Shown in pieces: positions 33,775 to 47,589 of a DNA stretch of 64,000 nucleotides. Each line of letters starts with the position of its first letter. The stretch's first letter is position 1. The position numbers and the translations under genes are program-made. The stretch comes from Smallanthus sonchifolius (lineage: Eukaryota; Streptophyta; Magnoliopsida; Asterales; Asteraceae): contig CM042042.1 in NCBI GenBank assembly GCA_023525975.1, positions 47,317,880 to 47,381,879 on the forward strand, written 5' to 3'. A model generated the notes under the pieces. That model ran no database searches, was not told the origin of the DNA, and saw only the letters and a program-made list of their open reading frames with translations.

Positions 33775-35064
33775 AAAAAAACAAATAATAACATAAATAA
33801 TCTTTTATAAAGTTGTTACAATACAATTAATTATAAAAAATGGTGTATTTTTAGATGTATCGTACCTCTAAAGAAAAGTACTTTGCGTGGGTCGGTTCTA
33901 AATGAAAATTTAAATCGAAACATAGATAGTAATAAGCACGCCCCAACGATATAAAATGAAGATGAAGGAACACCACCCCTTGCCGCGTAAGGGGGGGGGC
34001 GTGATTCTTTGGCGTGATATTTCTCACGGGAGAATTTGCCGCTTGAATAAGAAGGGTATCTTGTGAAGATTCAGTTCGTGAATTGAGCTTTAGTATCTAT
34101 TCTTGGTTGTACCAAGTGCAATAGGAGTTATACCAAACTGAGAAGATGAGGATGGAAGGGAAGAAAAGACTTTAAATGAGTTTTGGGTTCACATGCTAAT
34201 GTTTTTTACATGAAAATGGCTTTTAAGCTTTAATATCTATTTCATAAACATGTTTTTTTAATAAAATATTATGTTTTGTTTTATTTAAATGAAAATAAAA
34301 AAAAAACATTTAATTATCACACCACCACAATCACACGAGTATACCATTTGCCAAATGATGGGTAGTGTGATAATGAGGATAGTGACGTGGCGCCACATAG
34401 CGTGCACTTTATTATCACACCATATCACAATCACACGGGTATACCTCTTGCTCTTACAATTAACTCGGGCGTTATCTTTAAGGAATTTACGGTGGAAATG
34501 GAAAGAAAACCGGGACTAGCCGGTTGCCCCGTGAATAATCGTATGTAAAGAGACGGATGGAGATTTGGAGTTTGTTGGGGAGGGTGGTATGGTTTGTTCT
34601 TATTGCTCCTCACCCCTTCATAATTACTTCTTATGTTACTTTCCCCCTTTGGTTTTGAAGTTCACTACTTGTTCACTCATGTATGATTGTATGGTATGAA
34701 CCATAACCATTTACTTTATGAGATGTTTGGATTGAGGGTTTAGAAATAATGAAATAAAAATGACAAATGATGTTTGATTTGTAGATACGTACCTTCAAAA
34801 TGTTAGGATTTTATTTGGAGATACGAAATGATAACCGATCACCATAGATATTGTACCGCAATATTAGTACATGTTTGGTTGTACTCTACGACAGAGCCGG
34901 TCCCGAGGATTAAATGTCTTACACGAGTCGAAAAAAAAGGCCCATAACTAAATATACAATTTTATAAACTATTTTTTTTAAAAAAAAGCTTTTAAATGTC
35001 TAAAGGAAGAGGTAATTGGGCCTTTAAAAAAATTATTGGGCCTTTTTAAATGAGTTTGGGGGGT
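33775..35064. other. Intergenic, mixed repeats, no gene seen
   Basis: TTATCACACC...CACAATCACACG.GTATACC occurs as a direct pair at 34314-34345 and 34411-34446. A G-run lies at 33990-33999. No coding exon recognised. Confidence 0.4.
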
Positions 35065-35072
35065 GTTCTAGA

Positions 35073-37831
35073 TAGAGGTGCACAAATCGATTTTTTCTAC
35101 CTGAACTGGTTTAAACCAACCCGAACCGGTTTGGTCAACGCTTGGTCAAAACCGGTTTGCCCATAAACCGGTTCGGGTTAACCCGGTTTGGAGGCAAGGA
35201 AATTCCTAACCTATTAAACCGGTTAGGGTCGGGTTGTACCCGGTTTGTGTGTTAAACCGGTTTATATTAAAAAAATCATTAAAATTCCATATATTTAATA
35301 AAAAAACAAAAAAAATATAACAAATATATATACATAAAGTTCTACATTTATTGATATTAAAAAAGTTCGAAAATTACAAAACATTACAAGATAAAATTAT
35401 AAAGTGGGATATTCCTAACCTATTAAACCGGTTAGGGTCGGGTTGTACCCGGTTTGCCTTGCATCTTCGGCTAGTTCTTCATCGGTGACTGGTTCGGATA
35501 TTCCAAGATCAACCACGTTGTTGTGTATGGTTTCTTTGGCTTGAATTTCGTCTTCGAGAGAAGTTTGGTCTTGTATCATATCCATCACATCCAAATGGTC
35601 ATTCAAGCAAATGCACATTTCCATCGCCACGGGGGTGAGTCTAGTCCTTCGTATCGATAAGACCCTGTCACTAAAATAAAACGCAGATTCCAAAGCTACC
35701 ATGGAAGCTTGGACGGTTAGAACATCACGGGCCATAACGGAAAGAATCGGAAACGAAGCTTCATTTTTTTTCCACCAAGCCAAAATATCAAAATCCTCAA
35801 AAACGATAGGAGGCATAAACGCTAAAAGTTTGTGCCAATATACTTTCCGAGTTCGCTACTAGGGGTGCTACCTCGAGCTCGTTTACTAAATTTATTTAAC
35901 ATTTCGTTATATAAATTCAAATTAATATCTCTCGAGCTACCACTTGATGATGTACCCATTGTATCATGTGGAGTCGGAGTTGTACCATATTTATGTAAAT
36001 AAATATCAAATAAATCTTGTAAACATTTGTTAAAATATGTTTTTGTGCCTTGTGCAAAATGGATGTCTTCACTATCCAAATTCAAAGCGTAAGTAATTTT
36101 ATCAATCAACGTTTCAACCCCGAAAACATTTATGGTAGGGTTTAACGCGGCGACAAATATTTTACTAATTTTTCTTTCATCGGTTCTATCATTTTTGTAA
36201 AAAAAGTGCTTTTATTTTCAAGTTCATACAACTTGTTAGCCATTAAATATATTTGTTTTAGAATTAATGGACTTGTGGGATAATAAACACCGAATAAAAA
36301 AGTGGTGACGGTTTTGAAAACTTCAATCAATTCGGTTACGTCTTTTAAAATGTCCCAACTTGTAGACGAAAATGAGAGAATTTTACGACGAGGTTTTGAG
36401 GAAAGCATTTCATGAAATATTTCTAAAGTTTCTTTTTGTCGTAAAGCGCTATGAAACATATTATGAGTCGAGTTCCATCTTGTCTCGACGTCCCAATTCG
36501 GACCTAAGCAAAGATTATTCGTTTCACGACAAAATATAATATAATCATGGTATCTTTTTTTGCTACTAAAAATATCTTTAAGCATTACTCTAAAAGCATT
36601 TGTTAAGTTTGAAACCTCTTCAATTGCAAGACCGGCTTGCACCGCCAAGTTAATGATGTGTGCAACACATCGACTATGGAAAAAAACGCCGTTGCAAACC
36701 GGTTTATATTTCATATTTAGTTTTTGAAACGCATTTGTATTATTAGATGCATTATCAAAAGACATTGAAAAAAGTTTATTTTGTAATTTAAATTCGGTTA
36801 TAACACCATCTAATATATAAAATAAGTTTTCGCCGGTGTGTGGATATTCAAACAAGTCAAACGCGATTGTACGCTTCATCATTTACCACGTTTTGGGATC
36901 AACCCAATGCGCGGTAACGCAAAGGTACGAATTGGGTATACCATGTGGAGCTGACCAAACATCGGTGGTTAAGTTTACACCGGTTTCCAAATTTTCAAAT
37001 CTCAAAATTAATTCTTTTTTTTGTTTTTTTCCACATTTTTATACAATCTCGTCTAAGGGTTGTGCGACTTACTTGATGATAACGTGGTTGGAGTGTCTTG
37101 AATCATCCTTGTCAAGCGCGGATTGTCAAAGTGGTTGAACGGCAATCCTTCTTGAATCACTAACTTCACCATTCGATCTCGAATAATATTTGGATCAAAG
37201 TTCCAAATTCCTCCTTCGGGTGTCATCGAGGCTTGACCTTCATTTGAATTTCTCTTCAAGGACGGGCAAGATTTTTCCATATGAATTCTCAAACTAGTGT
37301 TTGAATCTTTCCCCAAAAACGCACCACACATCTTGCACCGAGCACGTTCCTTCCCGTTTGACAAAAAACATAGATCGTAATTGCACCAAATTGCCGGATT
37401 TCTCGTTGTTGCTAGAATTTTCACAACGGTAACTTCGTTTGAGGAACCACCAACACTTGACATTTTTTTGAGGAGTTTAGAGAGCGTTTAAAGAGCGGTT
37501 TTAGAGATTAGAGAGTGTAGAGAGAGGTGTGATCAACCGTAAACACCCCCACCTATTTATATTGATTTATGGGTGAAAAAATGACAAAAATGTCAAAAAC
37601 GTCCCCAACGGCTATAAAGCCGTTTTGTAACAGCTCTTTTTTCATCAGCGTTCAAACCGGTTTAAAAACCGGTTTTTTGAAACCGGTTCACACAACCCGG
37701 TCCTCAACCTGGTAGGCTCCTGAATGCTTTAAACCGGTTTGTAACCGGCGGTTACAGCTCAACCCGAACCGGTTTGACCCTAACCGGTTTGGACCGGGTA
37801 GGAAAAAAACCGGTTTTTTTGTGCACCTCTA
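35073..37831 (-). mobile_element. hAT transposon with broken transposase, 2759 bp
   Basis: Starts TAGAGGTGCACAAATC; the right end read inward is TAGAGGTGCACAAAAA. It is flanked by a perfect 8-bp duplication GTTCTAGA (35065-35072 and 37832-37839). Sub-terminal regions hold many AACCGGTTT motifs, as is usual for transposase-binding repeats in hAT elements. A 47-bp segment near the left end (about 35193-35245) is duplicated at 35411-35458. The minus strand encodes an Ac-like transposase. Confidence 0.95.
35415..37463 (-). pseudogene. hAT transposase (BED zinc finger, Ac-like), inactivated
   Basis: Read from 37463 down. A BED-type zinc finger follows the N-terminus (CNYDLCF, CKMCGAFLG, then a HMEKSC ligand pair). 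A conserved central hAT core reads SFDNASNNTNAF, FHSRCVAHIINLAVQ and ETRWNSTH. The C-terminal dimerisation region reads FDILAWWKKNEASFPILSVMARDVL and ends near 35430. These are DDE-type cut-and-paste transposase parts. Lesions: a frameshift near 37090, another near 37010-37030, a stop just upstream of 36882 (TGG TAA ATG where this family has Gln), a frameshift near 36140 and one near 35820. The product cannot be full length, so any movement would need a transposase supplied from elsewhere. Confidence 0.9.
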
Positions 37832-37839
37832 GTTCTAGA

Positions 37840-38420
37840 TATGTATTTGTTTGGGTAATTAGCCAATGGAATATTGTTGAAAATCCATAATGAAATTACT
37901 TCTTTAAAAAGACCCAATAAATAACGATGTAAAAGCATGTTAAAGACAATTTTCTTGAACACTTGATTAGAAAAATTAGGTAAAGTCAAGTAGTTTCTTT
38001 TTCAACTGTTGATAATCATTTAATTAATCTTTTTCTCATCCTCAGATTTAGGATTAGAAGCATCAATGTTTGATTTGCATGCCCAACTATTATGTTTTTC
38101 AAAGAAAAGGTTGAAAGTATCTTGTTGTTGATTGCAAATAATATGCATTTCCCATTTTTATTTACATAATTACTTTAACTTTATTTTCAGAGAAGAGGTA
38201 AATAAACTTCTCAAATAGTACAAAAACAAATTGCAAGAACATAGGGCATATTCACAAAAATAGATTGAAAGTATCACAGATTAAGGCAAAAACATAATGA
38301 TGGTAAAATAAAATAAAATTTTAGGGCAGAAGTTGTGTACCTTCAAACCACATAACAATAGCCAATCTCTATTGAAAAATGGATTGCTTCCAATTCAATA
38401 TTCCTTGATTTCGTTTTAAG
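37840..38420. other. AT-rich flank between hAT and viral segment
   Basis: No gene or transposon end recognised. The left end of the viral insertion probably lies near 38410-38430 but is not marked by any repeat. Confidence 0.4.
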
Positions 38421-38497
38421 CTTACAATCCCAAAGAACAAGACAGGGCGTACAGAAGTCTGGAAAGGATAACATGTACATATACAAAGGATCTATAG

Positions 38498-39121
38498 AAA
38501 TTCTTAAATGAATTCAGAATCCTTGCCAGTAAATCTGGAAGACTCTTCTTTCCAGCCACAATAGACAAGTTCTTCACAAAACTCCCACCTGTTCTATCCA
38601 ATAAGATCGAAGAGGTATTTAAGAATAAGTATCCAGGATTAACTGCAGGAGTCCTACCTGCAATTAAGTTCACATATACTTATATCTCTGAAATGTGCAC
38701 GGAGGCTGCCCTGCAAAAGGAACTTAGAGATCTATCCCTATGTTCTAATATACCAATACCAGGTTTTTATGATAGATCAAAGAAGAAGTATGGTATACGT
38801 AAGTCTAAGACTTACAAAGGAAAGCCTCATGATCAAACTCACGTTAAAGTCTTCAAAAGAAAATACAAAGAAGACCGAGGGCGAGTCAACAAATGCAAAT
38901 GCTATATCTGTGGAAGAGAAGGACACTTTGCTCGCGATTGCAGGAGCAAGACAGGGAATATAGCAAGACGAGCTGTTATAGATAATCTTGATCTTAAGGA
39001 AGATTGGGATATTGTATCAGCAGATGTGAGCGACCAGGATACTGTTTATAGTATTTCCGAAGGAGAAGGAGGTGCAACTATGCTAAACATCGGAGCAATG
39101 GTTGAAGACTCACCCCTATAA
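38498..39121 (+). pseudogene. Viral capsid protein C-terminal part with zinc knuckle
   Basis: An open frame follows a stop at 38495-38497; capsid-like sequence continues upstream of that stop to about 38425. The conserved caulimovirid capsid core is recognisable (GVLPAIKF at about 38648), followed by a basic stretch and the CCHC knuckle CKCYICGREGHFARDC (about 38891-38940) that binds the viral RNA. The tail is acidic. The frame ends at 39121; related sequence resumes in another frame from about 39110, so a frameshift separates them. The capsid N-terminus is missing. Confidence 0.85.
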
Positions 39122-40003
39122 AGAAAATGCATTCAGAGTAACCCAAGAGGAGTACTGTTTCATGTGCCACCCTGAAAGTCCGGAAGATACTCACAGAAGA
39201 GTTCAAGAAGCAGGCTCATGGAGACCTAATATAGAGCTCCCTAAAGAAAGTAAAAGGTGTGCACAAAAATGGCAAGAAAATGAGATTACAAATTTCACTT
39301 TTTGTCATTTTTGTGGGATTGCTACCATGGAAATGTCTAGAATACATTGTGCAGAGTGCAAACTCACATCATGTGCATTATGTGCACTACACTACCTTAA
39401 GAAAAAGGTTTCTGTAAAAAGAAACAAGGAGGTAGAAATTCCTCACAAAGAGGCTCAAGCGGACCCTATTTGGAGAATGTTAATCCAAAAGGATAATGAA
39501 TGGAAGCAAGTTGTTATAGATCAAGAAAAAGAATCCGCTGAATGGAAAGTAAAGGAACAAGAAATGAAAAAACAGCGAGAATAAGAGGAGCGAAGAATCG
39601 AAGAGGAAAGAGAAAATTGGGCAAAACAAAAACAAGCCCTAGTAAAAGACTTGGGTGATATGTTAGAAATTACTGAGTCAATGAAGGCACAAATAGACCA
39701 ACATGTGGTAGCCGATCAATCAAGGATAAAAGAAATAGCCCAACTCAAAGAACAACGGGTCATGGAGAAAGCAAGCTTGGAAGCCCAAGTTAGAGAACTA
39801 CACCAAGAAAACAAGCACCTTAAGGAAAATCCAAAAAGACAGTTCAACTTGGAAGAAATATTCCCTTCTCTAGGGAAGCAACAAGTAAATGCTCTAATAG
39901 AAGAAGAATTCCAGTCTGTGATGAAAACTGAAGGTGCTGAACAACCAAAAGAATCAATAACCAGCTTTATAATGTTGAAGTTGAATTTGACATACTTGGC
40001 ATC
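39102..40003 (+). pseudogene. Viral polyprotein middle: second cysteine-rich region and coiled coil
   Basis: Contains CHFCGIATMEMSRIHCAECK and CALCALHYL (about 39297-39400), a Cys/His cluster of the sort found between capsid and protease in badnaviruses. It is followed by a long charged coiled coil rich in Glu, Lys and Gln (about 39480-39840). An in-frame TAA at 39582-39584 interrupts the coiled coil, and the frame is lost near 39960-40000 before the protease. Confidence 0.75.
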
Positions 40004-40966
40004 ATGTTATTCAAAGTCAACGCTATTATTGATACTGGGGCAACATCATGTTGCATCAATAAATCAGCCGTTCCACAAGAAGCCTTGGAAGAAATAAATA
40101 AAGTTGTTTATTTCAATGGTCTCAATTCAAGACAACCTTCCAACCAAAGAGTAAAGACTGGAAATTTCAGGATTGAAGGTAACAAGTTCAGAATCCTTCT
40201 AGTCTATGTATTAGATATGAGGACTGGAGATGGTATTGATATGCTAATCGGTACCAACTTTACAAGAGCTATGAATGGAGGAATAAGAATAGAAGGAGAT
40301 GAGGTTACGCTTTACAAAAAGGTGACAAAGATTAAAACAAACCCAACAACAGAAGTTACTAATGCGGCTATAGAAGAACTGGGAATAGATGAAGAGTTTT
40401 ATCAAGAATTGCAAGAAACAATGTCCTTTTCAAAAGAAGATGCAGAAAATCTTAAAGAAAGGTTCAAACTTATCCTTAAAGAATTGAAGGAACAAGGGTA
40501 TGTTGGTGAAGAACCCTTAAAACACTGGAAAAAGAATGGCGAAATATGCAAGCTGGATATTATTAATCCCGATATCACCATACAAGATAAGCCATTAAAA
40601 CATGTTACTCTAACGCTTGAAGTAACATTCAAAAGACACATAGATGCTCTGCTAACACTGGGAGTAATCAGGCCGAGTAAAAGTAGACACCGAACTATGG
40701 CAATGATAGTTAAATCTGGAACAACAGTCGATCGAGTAATGGGAAAGGAGACAAAAGGCAAGGAAAGAATGGTGTTTAATTATAAAACTCTTAATGACAA
40801 CACCTATAAAGATCAGTACTCCCTTCCATGAATCAATAATCTTTTAAAAAGAATTGGGAATGCTAAAATATTCTCCAAATTCGATTTAAAGTCAGGATTC
40901 CATCAAGTTGCCATGGCAGAAGAATCAATCCCTTGGACAACATTCCTTGTACCAGGAGGACTCTAC
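40004..40966 (+). pseudogene. Viral aspartic protease and N-terminal RT
   Basis: The protease active site DTGA lies at about 40033, the pepsin-like motif of retroviral-type proteases that would cut the polyprotein. RT begins at about 40570, with finger residues and a KFDLKSGFHQ motif at about 40880. A TGA at 40829-40831 breaks the RT frame. The sequence then runs straight into the left LTR of the inserted retrotransposon at 40967. Confidence 0.85.
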
Positions 40967-43900
40967 TGTGACACCCGACATTTCCATGTCATAATCTGTA
41001 CATAACATAAACGTGTTTGCATTCCCAAGTTTCCCGATTGACTTAATTGCATGAATTATGTCCTAAAGTCTAGCAATAGCCATGCATTAATTTGTTCCTT
41101 ATTTTGGTAATTTTAGGAATTACCGGGTCACGTATACGCATAACTCAACTAATACGAACGTTGGTGACAAACCTAAAGGTCCAAAATAATGTCCAAAGAT
41201 CCATAACACATGAAATATATGTTTATACATTCAAATATATATTTTAAAGTTCACATTTCATAAAACGATTCGTAACGACGTATTACGAAGTTTTCACCGC
41301 CTACCGTCAACCTTTAACGTAACTGCACGTAATAATATATATCTATATCCAATACAATACATGAATTAAGTGTTTTTCACTAAACTAGACATAAACTAGT
41401 TAACTTTAGTTTAAAATGTCATCAAAGAATCGAGAACCGCATTAAATTACCGTTTCGAGCCCTAACCGCGATTAACGCACCTAATGACCTAAATATCTAC
41501 ACTAACTAACCATCTAACCACCCAAACTACCCCACCCACTCCCCTTGACCAGAAATCTCAGCCTCAAGGCCATGTGAGTCCACCCCACACCCTAAATTTC
41601 AACATCTTCTACTTACTTAAGCAATCTAACATACCCATCTTTCAAGTCATGTCCTTAAAGCCATCCACCCCACATCACTTTTCCATCATTCACTCATTTA
41701 TCCACTCCAACACTTCACACCCTCTCTCCCTCCTCTCTTTGGACAGAACACAAACAAGAACACACTCTCCACTTTGTTCAAATAATCATCCAAGATTCAA
41801 GGGAGATTCAAGGGTTTTAAGGTGTTTCTCAAGAAGAATAGCAAGGTTTTTGGACTTGGAACTTCCTTCTTACTCCTTTATTATATCCTACTTGTTGTGA
41901 GTTCCTATCTGTCTTCATCCTCTTCATTTTTACTAGCACCAAGTTGTTGTCATGCATAAAACTCCATCCAAAAGAATAATGCTCAAAAACTAGCTTAAAG
42001 CAGGATTTACATCTTTTAAACAAAACGTTCTTTTAAAAAATCATGGATCTAGTGGTTTGGATGAACAAATCTGGACAATGGACTTTAGAACATGTCATAT
42101 CTAACTTAAACATCAACCATTTGGTAAAAAAAGAGTCAAAACAAGTACAAAATTTGAATAGTTGTTGAAATTGAGTGTTATAGAACCAAAACAGTGAGCT
42201 GGCAGAATTTTAAACCGACTTTACCATGCCATAACTCAGTCCATTCTCACCCAAACTTGTCTAATCTTAGGTCTAAAATCAAGTACAAAGAGTCAAGAGT
42301 CCAACCCAGGTGGTTTCATGAAATTTCGTTGAGTTTTGATACCCCAAAATGGTCATACAAGAAAGTGTGTCAAGGCTGTCATTTTCGACAGAATTTTAGC
42401 ATCACTTGTGAGAGTCATAATTTGGTCATAACAAGTCTAAATAACCTGATTCCACTTTCTAAAGTTAGTATTTTATGTACATAGTAAAATTTGTAGGGTC
42501 TTGGGTCATGAAAATGGGTCTAGGTCGGTCAATTAAAAAGGAATCCCCAAGACACTCCAGAACCGAATGCTGCCGCCCTCTATTGTCCGAATAAATATTT
42601 AAAAATACTTAAACATGTCAAAAGTTGTTGATTAATACATCCCTGTAACCCTAAGACATGTAGGTATCTTGGTATAAAGTTTCATGACTAAACGAGTTCA
42701 TTTGGTTAATCAAAATGGCGACACACGGACAACTTAAAATTCAGGAAAATATCTATAGACTAGGGTTACCTTAATATTGTAGTTTAAAGTGAATAACTAC
42801 CAAAACCCTAACATAATGTATATACAACAACCTATGGATAAGCATCTGTTTGTATAACATAAATAATGTATATATGTGTGAATAAATACGAACACGCATC
42901 ATGAAATTCAATGACAAGTCACCAACGGTTCGTCGGGTCACATTTTCTAAACATGACACTTACGTTTTTGAGTCTAACATATTGGATGGACTTTGTACAT
43001 GACCGACTTGTATGATGACACTCAATATTAAGGTCATAAGATAACCGTCACTATTTAGGTCACGGTTAGGACAGTCTTGCATACACATCGGCCTTGCTAG
43101 CACTTAAACATTGAAAGCTCATCAGGTGAGTTCACGGCCCCCTTTCGCTTTTTAATGTTTTGTAAACTGCGGGGGAGAAACATACTTACTGGCTATGTTT
43201 TGAAAACATGAAATACAATTGCTTGTACGTTTGACAATATGAACATTCTGGTTTAACTCGTTGTGAGTTTCACAGCCCCCTTTTGACTTTTAAATGTTTT
43301 AGAAACATCGGGGGGGGGGGGGGAAACATACTTGCTTACAAGTTTGAAAACATGAGACATCATTGTTTACTACATTTGGGAACATCATTTCCTGATACAT
43401 TCGGGAAAATATAAAACGTACTTACAAACATTTTCATATGGTAGCAAGAAAACAAGACCCGACCTTTATGTTTGCATGAGTTAACACATATAGAGCGCTG
43501 GAAGTCCCCTGACCATCATATTTATAACCATTAGCTATAGGTTAGCCTGGGATTCTATGGATAGTACTATTAGGATTGACACCCCCGGTCATGGTTAGTC
43601 GCGCTAACCATGGGTCCCTCTGGCCAAATGACCGCATAGTGTTCAAACATTGCTCGTGAGGTATGAGCGAGGGGCAAAACACCTGTGTCATGGTTTGGTT
43701 ATGCCTCATGTATGTACATATTATTTGTATTCCTAGCTAGTCTACAAATGGGTCAACATTACTTGTTTTGTTTATCATATTCATTGAAACGTTTTCGTGC
43801 AGATGGATCTGCCAATCACTTATACACCAATGGTTTTGCCATTCGTTTACGTGGAAATGTTTTTACCAATGTTTTCAAGGAAAATGGTTTCATATTATGG

Positions 43901-44543
43901 CCATGTACACAGTATCAATGTTTTCAGGAAAAATGACTTATTTTATGACTATGACGTTATCACATGTTTTCATTGGGAAAAATACTCGTTTTATGACTAT
44001 GAAGTCATCACATGTTTTCATTGGGAAAACTACTCTATGAAGTCATCACATGTTTTCATTGGGAAAACTACTCGTTTTATGACTATGAAGTTATCACATG
44101 TTTTCGAGGGAAAACAACCTTACATTAAACCCGTGTACATATTTTCAATGTTTTCAAGGAAAACAGTTTCGTATCATGGCCATGTACACAATATCAATGT
44201 TTTCAAGGAAAATCATTTTACATTGCAACAATCAAACCTGTGAACTCACCAACCTTTGTGTTGACATTTTTAAGTATGTTTTTCAGGTAATTCATAGCCA
44301 TGGCACGGTTGGAATAGGCTAGCTATAATTGGATAAATTCCTACTAGTTGGAAGGACATAGATTATCCGGTCTCAAGTCTGTCGTTGATCTAGAAGAACT
44401 TAGATCATTGTATTACTTAGTCTTAGTATTTATGTATGTATTCAAGTCTTAGAAATCACTATTACAGCTTCCGCTATCGTGTAATGAACCAATCGTTGCA
44501 ACCTGTATTTATTTATTAAGTAAATAAATTTGGGGGTGTGACA
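40967..44543 (+). repeat. 5' LTR, 3577 bp
   Basis: Includes a poly-G run near 43311-43324 and a region at 43855-44225 with repeated TCACATGTTTTCATTGGGAA and GTTTTCAAGGAAAA units. Short reading frames within it have exact counterparts in the other LTR and are not genes. Confidence 0.92.
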
Positions 44544-47500
44544 GATTGGTATCAGAGCAATGGTTTTAGCGAATTAGGTTTCTTTAGTGACACCTAGGCT
44601 CTAACCGGACTCATTTAGGGACCAATATTTCTAAGACTTGCCCCACACTAAGAACACCCAAGACTTGAGTATAGAAATTCCAACCGTTGGCGAACAACTT
44701 GTGTAAACTATTAGTGTATGGAATTACACTAGGGTATCATTAGCTACACTAACGCATAATACAATTACATGACACATGTAACTAAAACTTAACACATATA
44801 ACGACGTGGAAATAATAAACACATACAACGTTTCTCAACAAAGTGTTACTGTTCGGATTACGAATTAAGGATAACGGGTACTCAGCACACTTCAAACCTA
44901 GAAGTTCGAGTTACTAGCCTAGCTTGGGCGACGACAGTAGTAATCGTCAGTTACCGATCTTGGTATCACCACAGGCTGAACCCCTACCAGAAGTTGTACC
45001 TATACCTGCACCACAACTACTCCAGCCATGGAGGCAGCTATCTTTCTTACGTATTTGCGGTATAAATACTCTCCTTCATAAGTTGTCGGATCGGATGCCT
45101 AGACTTTCGCCATGAGATATGGCAGACATGATTGCCCAGACAGAAGGGAATCCAAGGTGGATAAGCAGGACTAAATGGGAGAGAACTCCAAGGGTCAGGA
45201 GACCCATACATACATCAGGATCATGTGGATCCATGCATATATACAGACTTGGAGCATGAGTTGCTCGACACTCATTTGAGGATCTCTGCCTAACACATAG
45301 TGCCTGACTTTCACCATACACATTTTATTTTAAGAGACACTGGTGGTGCTTCTCTACCATTAGCCTCATCCGACAACAGCCATATTCGACAGATTCATGA
45401 GTATTGGTACACATAATTAAGAGTAATCCGATAAAACAATACACACTCCTGCACAAGTGTGCAAACACGATCTAATGAACATTTCAAATCCCAATGATTT
45501 AAAAGTTGGGGATAGAAGGAACACTACAGGGATCATGCAAGGTAAATTATCATTACGGGTGCACACGTAATCATAATTTGCAGTGCATGGGAACTTTAGT
45601 GAGTCTTGCTGTCCAAGCTAATGATCAAACCAGGTTCTCAGTTAATTGATTAAGGATTGGATCTTAACAAATCGGACTTCTCAATTAGATGTTCACAAAA
45701 GCATTCTCCTAGTTTTGGAGGAACGAGATAAATTCACATTACAATCAACCAATCCTTAGTGAATCCTGAACGACGAAGGAATTCGCACATTCATTCTTTA
45801 AGATTCTACTTGTCAGGAATGCTTCAAATTGAGCGTTACCACAACTAACACTTACAATAATTGCACAATTATCGTGGGAGATTATAGGGTAATCTCAGGA
45901 TCGATCATACAGTTCAAAGTCACAATTGCTTGAAAGTTACGACAAGAGTGCTATGCACTAACTTCGGTGATGGGGCAGAAAATTTGTTCTGACCCGCATA
46001 CACATAGCACCGATGGGGTATTGTGGAAGCTCGACATGAGACAAGTAGGTAATCTAAAATTTCAGAATATTGGTCAAACAGGGTTGCTCTCACGACCATT
46101 GACATTCAGTACACCTTCAAGACCGACTATCCTCTCGGTGATGAATAAGCCGAGATTTATTCACAAGCGAATGCCAAAGAAACCTAGGTGTGGACTAACA
46201 ACTATTGTCGCACTAACCGAAAAATGACATACAAAACTTTTAAAGGGGTCCCAAATGCGGAATTTCGTGCTAATCTCATTAGTTCATGATATGCATAAGG
46301 GGCGTAAGCTCGAGCTGTTCACAACAGATCACTGTTCATAATAGACCACTGTCCATAAGGATTAGTGAAGGATAATTTTATGCTCTTTTGTACCCGCTCT
46401 TCCCTAAAGATCACCCTGTTGAATGGATCCCAGATTTCAGCCTAGAGGAGAGGCGTGATCACATCTTTCACTCCCAGTTTTCTATAATTAGGAAGTTCTA
46501 GAGCATCTATTGTTAAGAAATGACCTCTTAACGCAGGCTCAGTAAGAGTACAAAATTTTCGATGTTTAGCACTCATTATCTCAATTTTATCCTTGTGTTG
46601 AGGATTTTGAGGCTATAACCTAAATGTGTGGAATACGTAATGGTAAGTCACCAAACTATCATTCAAACACTAAGGAAGTGCAGACACACTGAATGACTAA
46701 TAGTTGGCCATTATAAAACTCCCAAACCCTTTCTGCCAACTTAATGGGTTGACAAACCCATAGCCCATTTTGGAAAAAAAAAAACAAAAAAAACAATAAT
46801 TCTATGAGACCATTCTCACAGTATCACTGTTCATTTCCTCACCTAGACGGAATGTGAATATTCCAAACAAACATAGAACTTCGTATGGCGTACATACTTC
46901 GAGAGTATGGTAGTCAAGCCATGAGTTTACATATCTGGACGTTACAACCCAAAGTCTGGTCTGTCTCAGAAATGTGGTACAAGCAAAGGGTAAAGTGGTG
47001 ATTAGACTCGAATTTTGCTAGTAAGAGCACACAAGGAACCTTGAAATATTAAATCCATTATGACCCATTTTAATGGAAGATTATAGATAACACGAAACCT
47101 GAATTAAGAATAAAGTCTTAGTCCGAGAAAATGCTTTCGAAAAGCAGAAGAGGGACAAACATAAAGTTTCACTTCCGTACTGTGTCATTACTACCCAATA
47201 TTCAACTAAAACTTAGACACCTCGTCGAGTAATTCTTTCTTAAAATCTATAGAGATCTTCTTTTGTGACAAAGTGCGTAGACGAATAGAGGGTATGTGTC
47301 AACATACGCTCAAGATTCGCAAGCACCATTCCTTTCATTACCAGGAATGAGAATCACATAACCCTACCATATTGAGGGTAATCAAATAAAGGGGTTCTTG
47401 CACGTTTAATATCGTTAGTCGAAGAAGTATTCGCTTTGCTTTCGAATACCGACTACCAAGTAAATGGAATCAAACGATTGAAGCCTAAGTTGGATGATAC

Positions 47501-47589
47501 AGATAGAATTTGTGTGCCAGATATCGGTAGCCTATGTGGGAGGTTGTGGATGAAGTCCATAAGCCCAAGTACTCCGTTAATCCAGAATC
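44544..47589 (+). other. Internal region of the retrotransposon, no recognisable gag or RT
   Basis: The PBS lies at 44547-44558. From about 44560 to 47590 I see only short, broken frames, one of them starting MGDDSSNRQL at 44924. Where gag, protease and RT should lie, the sequence is too diverged to recognise. Confidence 0.6.
44547..44558 (+). other. Primer binding site (initiator tRNA-Met type)
   Basis: TGGTATCAGAGC begins 3 nt after the 5' LTR end, the normal place for minus-strand cDNA priming. It is intact although the coding interior is not. Confidence 0.9.

Noticed and set aside
43685..44322. Several frames of 74-148 codons inside the 5' LTR
   Set aside because: Identical frames occur in the 3' LTR; they are translations of short LTR repeats, not genes.
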